A stretch of DNA of 15,884 nt from an uncultured Clostridia bacterium. GTDB lineage: Bacteria; Bacillota; Clostridia; Oscillospirales; Acutalibacteraceae. The stretch is taken from NCBI GenBank assembly GCA_946626015.1, contig CAMOTT010000031.1, forward strand, positions 1-15,884. Reading direction: 5' to 3'. Position 1 is the stretch's first letter. Each line of letters begins with the position of its first letter. Below are positions 6,512 through 13,868 of the stretch, in pieces. A model generated the notes under the pieces. It saw only the letters and a list, made by a program, of their open reading frames with translations, had not been told where the DNA came from and did no database searches. The position numbers and the translations under genes were made by a program.

Positions 6512-6994
6512 TCATGATCTTATTCTTTTTATGATTTCGTCGTGAATAACGGGGGGGACAAATCTTGAAATATCCCCGCCAAACTTGCACACCTGCCGCA
6601 CAACACTTGAGGACAGGAACATATTCTCAGCCGAAGAGGTTATGAAAATGGTCTCCACTTCGTTATTGAGCTGCTTGTTGGTCAAGGCCTGCTGGAACTC
6701 ATACTCAAAATCAGACACAGCCCGCAGACCTTTGACGATGGCTGTGGCGTTGTGGGTCCTTGCGTAATCGGCAAGCAAACCGTCGTATAGATCCGCAACC
6801 ACGTTGGGCATACCTGAAATGCACTTGTTTATCATCTCAACACGTTCCACCGCAGTGAACGTGCTGTTTGCCTTTGCATAATTGGAAAGAACAACGACTA
6901 TCACCTTGTCAAAAAGCTTTGAGGTGCGGCTGATTATGTCAAGGTGGCCGTTTGTTATCGGGTCAAAGCTGCCCGGGCAGATAGCAATTTTCAT
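6512..6994 (-). CDS. coaD: pantetheine-phosphate adenylyltransferase
   Basis: This enzyme catalyses the penultimate step of coenzyme A synthesis, transferring AMP from ATP to 4'-phosphopantetheine to give dephospho-CoA. The 160 residues match the family length. The nucleotidyltransferase signature is PGSFDPITNGH (residues 7-17, catalytic H17), the substrate-binding segment IVKGLRAVSDFEYE contains K88 and R91, and the C-terminal signature LSSSVVRQV (127-135) corresponds to the family's ISSSLVKEV. The start is ATG, 18 nt after rsmD, with AAGGAG at a long spacing of about 12 nt. The rsmD-coaD pair is a conserved arrangement in Firmicutes. Confidence 0.97.
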   Translation of the reverse strand: MKIAICPGSFDPITNGHLDIISRTSKLFDKVIVVVLSNYAKANSTFTAVERVEMINKCISGMPNVVADLYDGLLADYARTHNATAIVKGLRAVSDFEYEFQQALTNKQLNNEVETIFITSSAENMFLSSSVVRQVCKFGGDISRFVPPVIHDEIIKRIRS

Positions 6995-7012
6995 CTAACT
7001 AACCGACTCCTT

Positions 7013-7555
7013 TTAGTCACCATACCTGTAAACGGTGATGGCCGTCTTGCCGTATTTATAGGTTTTGAATTTGCTGTAATTCTCTTCGGCGCGTTCAGGC
7101 AGCTCCTCGCCATAGGGTGATTCGCAGACGATGACTCCCCCCGGGTTCATGCACTTCGCAGCAAGAGGGATCGTCTCCTGCAAAAGCCCGGTGTTATATG
7201 GCGGATCAAGGAAAACGATGTCGTATTTATCCTTGGTGAGCATCAAAAATGAGACGGCGTCAGTGCAAACTATGCGGGAGCTGTGCTCAAACCCGGTCTT
7301 TGCCACGTTGCGGGTCACCACCTCAATGGAGGCTCTCTCCTTGTCCACAAAGGTGGCTTTTTTTGCCCCCCTGCTCAGCGCCTCTATGCCCAGTTGGCCT
7401 GAGCCGGCAAAAAGATCCAGCACCGAACGGCCTTCGATCTCAAATTGTATTATGCTGAATACGGCTTCTTTCACCCTGTCCACCGTGGGGCGGACGTCCA
7501 GCCCCGCCGGGGATTCAAGCACTCTGCCGCGAGCCGAGCCTGTGATAACTCTCAT
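7013..7555 (-). CDS. rsmD: 16S rRNA (guanine-N2)-methyltransferase RsmD
   Basis: This enzyme methylates N2 of a guanine in 16S rRNA (G966 in E. coli numbering) using S-adenosylmethionine. The 180-residue protein starts MRVITGSARGR, which is the family's N-terminus. The SAM-binding motif VLDLFAGSGQLGIEA is at residues 45-59 and the catalytic DPPY at 117-120. The open frame extends 54 nt further upstream, but the ATG at 7555 is preferred: it has a GGAG ribosome binding site 8 nt upstream, and the extra residues are unlike the family. It is the first gene of the rsmD-coaD-coiled-coil operon. Confidence 0.96.
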   Translation of the reverse strand: MRVITGSARGRVLESPAGLDVRPTVDRVKEAVFSIIQFEIEGRSVLDLFAGSGQLGIEALSRGAKKATFVDKERASIEVVTRNVAKTGFEHSSRIVCTDAVSFLMLTKDKYDIVFLDPPYNTGLLQETIPLAAKCMNPGGVIVCESPYGEELPERAEENYSKFKTYKYGKTAITVYRYGD

Positions 7556-7599
7556 AAAAACTACTCCGATTATATCAACACAGTAATATTGCATGCTAT

Positions 7600-7628
7600 A
7601 TTGTTGCATTTTTTAAAGGAAATGTCAA
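7600..7628 (-). promoter_or_regulatory. sigma-A promoter of rsmD-coaD operon
   Basis: On the minus strand a perfect TTGACA (7628-7623) is followed by a 17-bp spacer and AACAAT (7605-7600), which matches four of six -10 positions. A second TATAAT lies at 7575-7570, but it abuts the ribosome binding site and is too close to the start codon to be the -10. Confidence 0.65.
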
Positions 7629-7709
7629 GCATATTTAATACAAATTCGGTTCAGGTTTGTTGATCCCACAATGTTTTTCGGCTTTTCCCGGATCTGAGGG
7701 ACAAACATC

Positions 7710-7741
7710 AAAAAAACAGACAGGGCGCTCAGCCCTGCCTG
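7710..7741 (-). terminator. intrinsic terminator of serC-serA
   Basis: On the minus strand, 23 nt after the serA stop, CAGGCAGGGC and GCCCTGTCTG form a 10-bp stem (one G-T pair) with a 5-nt loop, directly followed by seven Ts. This is a textbook Rho-independent terminator. Confidence 0.93.
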
Positions 7742-7763
7742 CCGGAAATTATAATCATTTTTA

Positions 7764-8900
7764 TTATTTTATGACCCTTACTCTTACCACGCCGTCAACA
7801 GCCGAAAGAGCGTTTGCGTCAACGGCTGCGTCGAATACGGAGTAGCCGTTGCCCTTCTTTTCGCCTGAGAATACCGGGGCGGCGCCTGCGGCTGCGGCGA
7901 GTTTTTCGGCAACGCCTTCGCCGGCCTTGTAAAGCACGCAGACACGGTGGTCAAAGTCGCAGGGAAGAGCGGCGTTGGGGAAGTTTACTGAATTTTTGAT
8001 CTCGCCCTTTTCAATATAATTGATAAGCTCGTCCGCGGCCATCATGGCGCAGTTGTCTTCGGATTCCGGGGTGGAGGCGCCCAGGTGGGGGATAGCCGTC
8101 ACACCCTTAGCGCCGATCTGCGCGTCGGTGGGGAAGTCGGTCACGTAAGCGGCGACTTTTTCGCTCTCAAGGGCGGCTATGATATCGTCCGGATCAACAA
8201 GGTCGCCTCTGGCGAAGTTCAGGATCCTGACGCTGTCCTTCATACCGGCGATAGTGTCTTTGTTGATCATGCCCCTTGTTGCGTCGTTAAGGGGAACGTG
8301 GAGGGTTATGTAATCGGAGACCGCGAAAAGCTCCTTGACGTCTTCAACAATAACGGTGCCTTCGGGGAGCTTCGCTTTGCCTGAGTCGGAAAGGAAGGGA
8401 TCGTAGCCAACGATCTTCATGCCGAGAAGCGAAGCGGCCTGCGCCACAAGGATACCTATCGCGCCCAAGCCCACAACGCCCAGGGTCTTGCCGCCGATCT
8501 CGGGGCCGGCGAATGCTGATTTGCCTTTTTCCACAAGCTTGCCCACTGCGTCGCCCTCTCCCTTGAGGGTGCCGCACCAGCCGATAGCCTCGGAGATCTT
8601 GCGTGAGGACATGAACAGGGCGCACACAACAAGCTCCTTGACAGCGTTTGCGTTGGCTCCGGGAGTGTTGAACACAACTATGCCCTTATCGGCGCAGGCG
8701 TCAACGGGAATGTTGTTTACGCCGGCTCCGGCGCGGGCTATGGCAACGGTGTTGTCCGCAAAAGCCATATCGTGCATTGCGGCTGAACGGACCATGATGG
8801 CGTCCGGCGCGTCACAGGCGTCTGAGCAGGTATATTTTGCGGCGTCAAATTTTGATGTTCCGCATTTAGCGATTTTGTTTAATGTTAAAATGTTATACAT
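7764..8900 (-). CDS. serA: D-3-phosphoglycerate dehydrogenase
   Basis: The first enzyme of serine synthesis, oxidising 3-phosphoglycerate to 3-phosphohydroxypyruvate with NAD+. The 378-residue protein belongs to the short form. Visible are ARAGAGVNNIP, the NAD-binding Rossmann loop VGLGAIG, HVPLNDATRGMI, the catalytic Arg in NFARGDLVD (R231) and the catalytic His in PHLGAST (H272). At the usual Glu position there is Asp (FPTD, D259), and the Glu-to-His stretch is about 10 residues shorter than in E. coli SerA. The C-terminal 70 residues, ending DGVVRVRVIK, look like a degenerate ACT domain, so feedback control by serine is uncertain. The start is ATG with AAGGAG 8 nt upstream. It follows serC by 21 nt and is probably co-transcribed with it. 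Confidence 0.93.
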   Translation of the reverse strand: MYNILTLNKIAKCGTSKFDAAKYTCSDACDAPDAIMVRSAAMHDMAFADNTVAIARAGAGVNNIPVDACADKGIVVFNTPGANANAVKELVVCALFMSSRKISEAIGWCGTLKGEGDAVGKLVEKGKSAFAGPEIGGKTLGVVGLGAIGILVAQAASLLGMKIVGYDPFLSDSGKAKLPEGTVIVEDVKELFAVSDYITLHVPLNDATRGMINKDTIAGMKDSVRILNFARGDLVDPDDIIAALESEKVAAYVTDFPTDAQIGAKGVTAIPHLGASTPESEDNCAMMAADELINYIEKGEIKNSVNFPNAALPCDFDHRVCVLYKAGEGVAEKLAAAAGAAPVFSGEKKGNGYSVFDAAVDANALSAVDGVVRVRVIK

Positions 8901-8921
8901 GATAAACTCTCCTTAAGAATG

Positions 8922-10004
8922 TCAGCTGTTCTTTTCCTCAAAGGTCTTCATGAACTCAACCAGCTTTTCAACGCCTTCTATGGGCATTGCGTTGTAGATG
9001 GAAGCTCTCATACCGCCCACGGAACGGTGACCCTTAAGGTTCACAAAGCCGGCCTCGGCGGCCTCTTTGACAAATTTTGCATTGAGCTCGTCGCTGGGGG
9101 TGACAAAGGTGACGTTCATGAGCGAACGGTCGGAATGCTTAACGGGATTTGAGAACAGATTGCTGGAGTCGATGAAATCATAGAGGATCTTTGACTTCTG
9201 CTCGTTGCGCTGCTGCATGGCCTCAAGGCCGCCCATCTTCTTGACCCACTCAAGAACCAGCTTGCACACATAGATGGACCAGCAGGGAGGAGTGTTGTAC
9301 ATGGAGTCGTTGTCCGCCATGATCTTGTAATCAAGAGTTGCCGGTGTGGTGGGACGGGCATTGCCGATCAGATCCTCACGGACAATGACAACGGTAAGAC
9401 CTGCGGGAGCTACGTTCTTCTGAGCGCCGCCGTAGAGCACGCCGAACCTGCTCACGTCCATGGGCTGTGAAAGGAAGCTGGAGGAGATATCGGCAACAAG
9501 GGGAACGCTGCCTGTCTCGGGGATCTTTGTCCAGCGGGTGCCGTAAATCGTATTGTTGTGGCAGAAGTGGAAGTAATCGGCGTCAGGGGTAAGCTGAGCG
9601 GGATCAACTTCGGGGATGCAGCTGAAGTTCTGCTCCTTTGAGGAACAGACAGCCTTGACGTCGCCGTACTTCTGAGCCTCTTTGTAAGCCTTTGTGGAGA
9701 ACTGGCCGGAGAGGGCGTAATCAGCCTTGCCGGAACCGTTGAGAAGGTTGAGGGGAACAGCTGCGAACTGAGTGGAAGCGCCGCCCTGAAGGAAGAGGAT
9801 CTTATAGTTGTCGGGGACGTTCATAACTTCGCGCATCAGAGCCTGAGCGCCGAAGATTATCTCCTCGTAGATCTTTGATCTGTGGGACATCTCCATAACG
9901 GACTGGCCGCTGCCCTTATAGTCCAGCATCTCGGCCGCCGCAAGGTTGAGAACCGATTCGGGGAGCATGGAAGGACCCGCTGAAAAATTGTAAACTCTTG
10001 ACAT
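8922..10004 (-). CDS. serC: phosphoserine aminotransferase
   Basis: The second enzyme of serine synthesis, a PLP-dependent transaminase turning 3-phosphohydroxypyruvate and glutamate into phosphoserine. It may also act in pyridoxal phosphate synthesis. The 360-residue length is normal. Motifs include the N-terminal NFSAGPSMLPESVL, MEMSHRS, FLQGGASTQF, VADISSSFLS, and the PLP-binding lysine in YGGAQKN (K196). Near the C-terminus is GHRSVGGMRASIYNAMP, with the substrate-phosphate arginines. The start is ATG, with GGAGG 7 nt upstream (10012-10016). It is the first gene of the serC-serA operon; a phosphoserine phosphatase gene is not in this window. Confidence 0.97.
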   Translation of the reverse strand: MSRVYNFSAGPSMLPESVLNLAAAEMLDYKGSGQSVMEMSHRSKIYEEIIFGAQALMREVMNVPDNYKILFLQGGASTQFAAVPLNLLNGSGKADYALSGQFSTKAYKEAQKYGDVKAVCSSKEQNFSCIPEVDPAQLTPDADYFHFCHNNTIYGTRWTKIPETGSVPLVADISSSFLSQPMDVSRFGVLYGGAQKNVAPAGLTVVIVREDLIGNARPTTPATLDYKIMADNDSMYNTPPCWSIYVCKLVLEWVKKMGGLEAMQQRNEQKSKILYDFIDSSNLFSNPVKHSDRSLMNVTFVTPSDELNAKFVKEAAEAGFVNLKGHRSVGGMRASIYNAMPIEGVEKLVEFMKTFEEKNS

Positions 10005-10048
10005 AAAAAAGCCTCCATTTTTGTAAGATTTAATAGATATACGAACAC

Positions 10049-10078
10049 ATTATATATCTTTTTGCCGCTATAAGTCAA
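10049..10078 (-). promoter_or_regulatory. sigma-A promoter of serC-serA
   Basis: On the minus strand TTGACT (10078-10073), an 18-bp spacer and a perfect TATAAT (10054-10049). The resulting leader of about 40 nt is too short for a known riboswitch. Confidence 0.85.
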
Positions 10079-10080
10079 GC

Positions 10081-10106
10081 AAAAAGCCCGGTCTCGGCTC
10101 GTTTTT
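10081..10106. repeat. terminator-like hairpin between divergent promoters
   Basis: AAAAAGCC (10081-10088) pairs with GGCT (10096-10099) and, after a 2-nt bulge, TTTTT (10102-10106). Both strands therefore show a short stem with a U tract. It lies upstream of both -35 boxes, so neither called transcript contains it. It may simply insulate the two units. Confidence 0.4.
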
Positions 10107-10160
10107 AGGTTTTGTACTACAAGAGGAGAAAATGTGGGTTTTATTTATTACTTTTGACTA

Positions 10161-10189
10161 TTGACTTTTACTTTAAATTGAATTAACAT
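10161..10189 (+). promoter_or_regulatory. probable sigma-A promoter of glyS
   Basis: TTGACT at 10161-10166, a 17-bp spacer and TAACAT at 10184-10189 (four of six). An overlapping TTGACT starts 7 nt earlier. The expected leader is about 30 nt, which leaves no room for a T-box. Confidence 0.6.
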
Positions 10190-10194
10190 TGAGC

Positions 10195-10206
10195 TTATCA
10201 TGATAA
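10195..10206. promoter_or_regulatory. perfect 12-bp palindrome in the glyS leader
   Basis: TTATCATGATAA is a perfect dyad lying at the predicted transcription start, just before the GAGGGAG ribosome binding site (10208-10214). The position fits an operator. It may be chance, and I cannot assign a regulator. Confidence 0.35.
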
Positions 10207-10224
10207 TGAGGGAGAATTTGCTTT

Positions 10225-11607
10225 ATGATTTCTAACACAGAGAAAACAATGGAAAAGATCGTTGCGCTCTGTAAGAGCAGAGGTTTTGTGTACCCGGGCA
10301 GCGAAATATACGGCGGACTTTCAAACAGCTGGGACTACGGCCCCCTGGGCGTGGAGTACAAAAACAACGTCAAGCGCGCCTGGTGGCAGAAGTTTGTGCA
10401 GGAGAACAAGTATAACGTGGGTCTTGACTCCGCGATACTTATGAATCCCCAGGTCTGGGTGGCCTCCGGCCACGTGGGCGGATTTTCCGATCCCCTTATG
10501 GACTGCAAGGATTGCAAAACAAGGCACAGAGCAGACAAGCTCATAGAGGATACCGGAGTTAATCCGGCAGGCTGGAGCTTTGAGGAGATGTCAAAGTATA
10601 TAGCCGACAATCACATTGTATGCCCGGAGTGCGGCAGCTGCAACTTTACGGACATACGTAAATTCAACCTTATGTTCAAAACCTTCCAGGGTGTTACCGA
10701 GGACGCTAAGAGCGAGCTGTTCCTCCGCCCCGAGACCGCGCAGGGCATTTTCGTAAATTTCCCCAACATTCAGCGCACCACAAGGCGCAAGGTGCCATTC
10801 GGAGTTTGCCAGATAGGCAAGAGCTTCAGGAACGAGATAACCCCCGGCAACTTCATTTTCCGTATCCGCGAGTTTGAGCAGATGGAGCTTGAATTCTTCT
10901 GCAAGCCCGGCACGGAGCTTGACTGGTTCGCTTATTGGAAGGATTTCTGCCATCAGTGGCTGCTCAAGCTGGGTATGCGCGAGGAAAATCTTCGCCTGCG
11001 CGACCATGAGCAGAAGGAGCTTTCCCACTACTCCAACGCAACCACGGACTTTGAGTTCCTGTTCCCCTTCGGCTGGGGCGAGCTCTGGGGCGTTGCCAGC
11101 CGCACGAACTTTGACCTTACCCAGCACCAGAACACCTCCGGCAAGAGCCTTGAATATTTCGATCAGGAGCAGAATGAGAAGTATCTGCCCTATGTTATCG
11201 AGCCTTCGCTTGGCGCGGACAGAGTAGCCCTGGCCTTCCTCTGCGACGCCTATGACGAGGAGGTCGTGGATGCTGAAAAGGGAGACACAAGAGTTGTGCT
11301 CCGCCTTCATCCTGCCCTTGCTCCCGTCAAGGTCGCGGTGCTGCCGCTCTCCAAAAAGCTGGGCGAAGCCGCTCAGGAGGTCTACGATATGCTTGCCAGG
11401 GACTTCATGTGCGAATACGATGACGCAGGCTCCATCGGCAAGCGTTACCGCCGCCAGGACGAGATCGGTACTCCCTGGTGCGTGACCTTCGACTTTGATT
11501 CCCTTGAGGATAAATGCGTCACCGTCCGTGACAGAGACACCATGGATCAGGTTCGTATCCCCATTGCGGAGCTGACCGCCTTTGTTAAGGAAAAGCTTGT
11601 TTTCTGA
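10225..11607 (+). CDS. glyS: glycyl-tRNA synthetase (single-chain, dimeric type)
   Basis: A class II aminoacyl-tRNA synthetase that charges tRNA-Gly with glycine; cytosolic homodimer. The 460-residue protein starts with the family's helix and GFVYPGSEIYGG. It carries two Cys-x-x-Cys pairs in the inserted region (C94/C97 in DCKDC and C133/C136 in CPEC), likely binding zinc. Class II motifs follow: LRPETAQGIFVNF, FRNEITPGNFIFRIREFEQME, and motif 3 with GADR in EPSLGADRVALAFL. The last 100 residues are the anticodon-binding domain. The start is ATG with GAGGGAG about 10 nt upstream. It is divergent from serC, so serine/glycine genes sit side by side. This is the single-chain type, not the two-subunit alpha/beta GlyRS. 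Confidence 0.97.
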   Translation: MISNTEKTMEKIVALCKSRGFVYPGSEIYGGLSNSWDYGPLGVEYKNNVKRAWWQKFVQENKYNVGLDSAILMNPQVWVASGHVGGFSDPLMDCKDCKTRHRADKLIEDTGVNPAGWSFEEMSKYIADNHIVCPECGSCNFTDIRKFNLMFKTFQGVTEDAKSELFLRPETAQGIFVNFPNIQRTTRRKVPFGVCQIGKSFRNEITPGNFIFRIREFEQMELEFFCKPGTELDWFAYWKDFCHQWLLKLGMREENLRLRDHEQKELSHYSNATTDFEFLFPFGWGELWGVASRTNFDLTQHQNTSGKSLEYFDQEQNEKYLPYVIEPSLGADRVALAFLCDAYDEEVVDAEKGDTRVVLRLHPALAPVKVAVLPLSKKLGEAAQEVYDMLARDFMCEYDDAGSIGKRYRRQDEIGTPWCVTFDFDSLEDKCVTVRDRDTMDQVRIPIAELTAFVKEKLVF

Positions 11608-11614
11608 TACCTGA

Positions 11615-11662
11615 ACAAAAAGCAGATAATTCCGATGCCGGCTTTTTGTCGGCATTGATTTT
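11615..11662 (+). terminator. intrinsic terminator of glyS with an alternative fold
   Basis: Bases 11633-11640 pair with 11650-11657 (8 bp, one G-T) around a 9-nt loop, followed by ATTTTG, a moderate terminator. The loop (11641-11649) is itself fully complementary to 11615-11623 (9 bp). The two helices cannot form fully at once, so an anti-terminator-like alternative exists. Confidence 0.6.
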
Positions 11663-11678
11663 GTGATACAGAGCGATC

Positions 11679-11696
11679 CGGCGGCTTTTGCTGCCG
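11679..11696 (+). repeat. hairpin just upstream of oadA ribosome binding site
   Basis: CGGCGGC (11679-11685) and GCTGCCG (11690-11696) form a 7-bp stem with a TTTT loop. It ends a few nucleotides before the AGGAG of oadA. It could affect translation or stabilise a processed 5' end of the oad mRNA. Confidence 0.5.
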
Positions 11697-11715
11697 TAAA
11701 CAGGAGTGATTTATT

Positions 11716-13098
11716 ATGAAAAAGGTAGAATTTACCGAAACCGTGCTTCGCGACGCTAACCAGTCGCTTATTGCCACAAGGATGACCGAACCGGAGTTTG
11801 AGCCTGTTTTATCAAAGCTCGACAAAGCCGGGTACTATTCCCTTGAATGTTGGGGCGGCGCAACTTTTGACGCCTGCCTGCGTTATCTTGACGAGGATCC
11901 CTGGGAGAGGCTCAGAAAAATACGAAAAGCCTGTCCCAACACAAAGCTCCAGATGCTTTTAAGGGGTCAGAATTTGCTTGGCTACAAGCACTATCCCAAC
12001 GACGTGGTTCGTCTTTTCGTCAGAAAAAGCGTTGAAAACGGCATTGATATAATCAGAATATTTGACGCGCTGAACGATGTGCGCAACCTCAAGGTCGCCG
12101 TTGATGAGACCCTTAAGTGCGGAGCCCATGCCTCGGGCACGATCTGCTTCACCGTCAGCCCCATACACGACCTTGAAAGCTATGTAAAACTTGCCGGAGA
12201 GCTGGAGTCTATGGGCGTTCAGTCCATCTGTGTAAAGGATATGGCCGGCATCATGGGGCCGCAGGAGGCCTATGATCTTGTGTCCGCCCTTAAAAAGAAC
12301 GTCAAGCTCCCGATAGTGGTGCACACCCACTCCACCACGGGTCTCGGCCCCATAACTCTGCAAAAGGCTGTGGAGGCAGGCGCGGACGTTATCGACACAT
12401 CCATTTCCTGCTTCTCCAACGGCACTTCCCAGCCCCCCACGGAGACCCTTGCCTACTCCTTCGCGCAGCAGGGCTGGCAGGTAGATCTTGATACAAAGCT
12501 CCTCAAAGAGATAAACGATTTCTTCAAGCCTCTCAGGGCAAAATATCTTGAAAACGGCACCCTCAATCCTTTGGTGATGGGCACATCCACCGACGCGCTG
12601 AATTATCAGATCCCCGGTGGTATGCTTTCAAACCTTGTGGCTCAGCTCACAGCTCAGAACAAGCTGGATAAGCTGGACGAGGTGCTGGAGGAGACCCCGA
12701 GAGTCCGCAAGGATCTGGGTTATCCGCCCCTTGTTACCCCCATGAGCCAGATGGTGGGTGTTCAGGCTACTGCAAACGTGCTTGCCGGGGAGCGTTACAA
12801 GAACGTTTCAAAAGAGGTCAAGAGCTACCTCAAGGGCGAGTACGGCAGAGCGCCGGGCAAGCTCAACGAAGAGCTGGTCAAAAAAGTTCTGGGGGACGAA
12901 AAGCCCTACGAGGGCGTCTATGCCGAAACCCTTGAGCCCGGCATACCTCCGGCGAGGGAGTACCTGGGCAGCAGAGCTGCCTGCGACGAGGACGTGCTAT
13001 CATACATTGCTTTCCCCGCCCAGGCGGAGGCCTTCTTTGACAGACGGGAAGCAAAGAAAAAGAACACCTTCTCATACAAAATAACGAAGATTGACTGA
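11716..13098 (+). CDS. oadA: oxaloacetate decarboxylase alpha (carboxyltransferase) subunit
   Basis: The cytosolic carboxyltransferase of a Na+-pumping decarboxylase: it moves the carboxyl group of oxaloacetate to biotin on the carrier protein, leaving pyruvate. The 460 residues cover the TIM-barrel and partner domain of the transcarboxylase 5S/pyruvate carboxylase family. The metal-site Asp lies in ETVLRDANQS (D13), the lysine expected to be carbamylated is K174 in SICVKDMAG, and the metal ligands H203 and H205 are in HTHSTTG. Most relatives have RDAHQS; here His is Asn (N15). There is no biotin domain at the C-terminus; that is a separate gene downstream. It heads the four-gene oad operon; no clear promoter was found in the 108 nt after glyS. 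A pyruvate carboxylase or transcarboxylase subunit is the alternative, made unlikely by the neighbouring oadB. Confidence 0.93.
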   Translation: MKKVEFTETVLRDANQSLIATRMTEPEFEPVLSKLDKAGYYSLECWGGATFDACLRYLDEDPWERLRKIRKACPNTKLQMLLRGQNLLGYKHYPNDVVRLFVRKSVENGIDIIRIFDALNDVRNLKVAVDETLKCGAHASGTICFTVSPIHDLESYVKLAGELESMGVQSICVKDMAGIMGPQEAYDLVSALKKNVKLPIVVHTHSTTGLGPITLQKAVEAGADVIDTSISCFSNGTSQPPTETLAYSFAQQGWQVDLDTKLLKEINDFFKPLRAKYLENGTLNPLVMGTSTDALNYQIPGGMLSNLVAQLTAQNKLDKLDEVLEETPRVRKDLGYPPLVTPMSQMVGVQATANVLAGERYKNVSKEVKSYLKGEYGRAPGKLNEELVKKVLGDEKPYEGVYAETLEPGIPPAREYLGSRAACDEDVLSYIAFPAQAEAFFDRREAKKKNTFSYKITKID

Positions 13099-13108
13099 GG
13101 TAACTGCT

Positions 13109-13474
13109 ATGGATATGTTACTTGCGATTTGGAAAAGCGAAACCATGACTGTTCCCGAGTCCCTGGGAGTTGCTGTTGTGGGCATACTTATAGTTCTTGC
13201 CGAGCTTGCGTTCCTGGCTGTTTTTATCATAATCCTTTCAAAGCTCATCGGATTTTTCACCTCCAAAAAGAAGGGCGCGTCTCAGCCTGATCCAATCGCC
13301 TCTCCGGTTCCGGCGGGCGTTCCTCTGCCGGATACGCGATCCGAAGGCACCCTTGATCTGATAAACGTTGACGAGCCCACTGCCGCCGCCATAATGGCCA
13401 TAGTCAGCAATGAGAGCGGGATCCCGTTAAACAGGCTCAGCTTTAAATCCATTAAACTCCTGGAGGACAAATAA
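13109..13474 (+). CDS. oadG: OadG-type gamma subunit of Na+ decarboxylase
   Basis: A small membrane anchor that links the carboxyltransferase to the membrane pump. The 121-residue protein has one long hydrophobic segment (about residues 19-50) followed by a Lys-rich cytoplasmic edge (TSKKK), a Pro-rich linker, and a C-terminal helical segment, a layout shared by OadG proteins. The ATG at 13109 is chosen because it has TGAGG about 8 nt upstream; a TTG 18 nt earlier overlaps oadA and has no site of its own. The GGAGG for the next gene lies in its last codons. Family assignment rests on topology and context more than on motifs, as OadG sequences diverge strongly. Confidence 0.85.
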   Translation: MDMLLAIWKSETMTVPESLGVAVVGILIVLAELAFLAVFIIILSKLIGFFTSKKKGASQPDPIASPVPAGVPLPDTRSEGTLDLINVDEPTAAAIMAIVSNESGIPLNRLSFKSIKLLEDK

Positions 13475-13858
13475 ATGAAATACATAGTAACCCTTAACGG
13501 TAAAAATTACGAGGTGGAGGTCGAGGAGACCAACGCCGTCATAACCTCTGTTACGGACGCTGCTCCGGCTGCTGTCCCCGTTGCCGCGCCTGCTGCTCCC
13601 GCTGCCGCGCCTGTCCCGGCTCCTGCCGAAACTGCGGTGGGCGACGGGAAAAAGGTCGTAGCGCCAATGCCGGGCACTATTCTTTCCGTTTCCGCTTCTC
13701 AGGGTCAGGCAGTCAAGACCGGCGAGGTCATCATGGTGCTTGAGGCCATGAAGATGGAAAATGAGATCGTTGCGCCCTGCAGCGGCACCGTAAAGCAGAT
13801 CCTTGTTCAGAAGGGCTCAACAGTTGACACAAACGCTGTTCTTGCCGTAATAGGTTAA
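13475..13858 (+). CDS. biotin carboxyl carrier subunit of the decarboxylase
   Basis: This protein carries the covalently bound biotin that shuttles CO2 from the alpha to the beta subunit. The 127-residue product has a short N-terminal strand region, then an Ala/Pro/Val-rich flexible linker (about residues 29-53), then a lipoyl/biotinyl domain with the biotinylation motif EAMKMEN, the modified lysine being K93. The start ATG directly abuts the oadG stop (no gap) and has GGAGG 8 nt upstream. The linker DNA contains a roughly 21-bp imperfect tandem repeat, common in such linkers. In some bacteria this domain is fused to the alpha subunit; here it is separate, as in glutaconyl- and methylmalonyl-CoA decarboxylases. 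Confidence 0.95.
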   Translation: MKYIVTLNGKNYEVEVEETNAVITSVTDAAPAAVPVAAPAAPAAAPVPAPAETAVGDGKKVVAPMPGTILSVSASQGQAVKTGEVIMVLEAMKMENEIVAPCSGTVKQILVQKGSTVDTNAVLAVIG

Positions 13859-13868
13859 GGAGGACAGT

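Noticed and set aside
7570..7575. TATAAT directly before rsmD as its -10 box
   Set aside because: The ribosome binding site starts at once after it, so a transcript starting there would lack a usable site.
7556..7609. 18-residue N-terminal extension of RsmD
   Set aside because: The ATG at 7555 has its own GGAG site and matches the family start; the extension covers the predicted leader.
10107..10224. T-box riboswitch upstream of glyS
   Set aside because: The leader after the predicted promoter is about 30 nt, and neither the conserved T-box sequence nor a specifier stem is visible.
10591..11655. 354-codon open frame antisense to glyS
   Set aside because: It lies almost wholly opposite glyS, whose family motifs are unmistakable. 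The antisense product has no recognisable motif; the frame is open because of the codon bias of the sense gene.
13091..13108. TTG start for oadG overlapping oadA
   Set aside because: There is no ribosome binding site at the right distance, while the ATG at 13109 has one.
13557..13640. GC-rich repeats as a mobile or recombination element
   Set aside because: They encode the Ala/Pro linker of the biotin carrier and are explained by its amino-acid composition.
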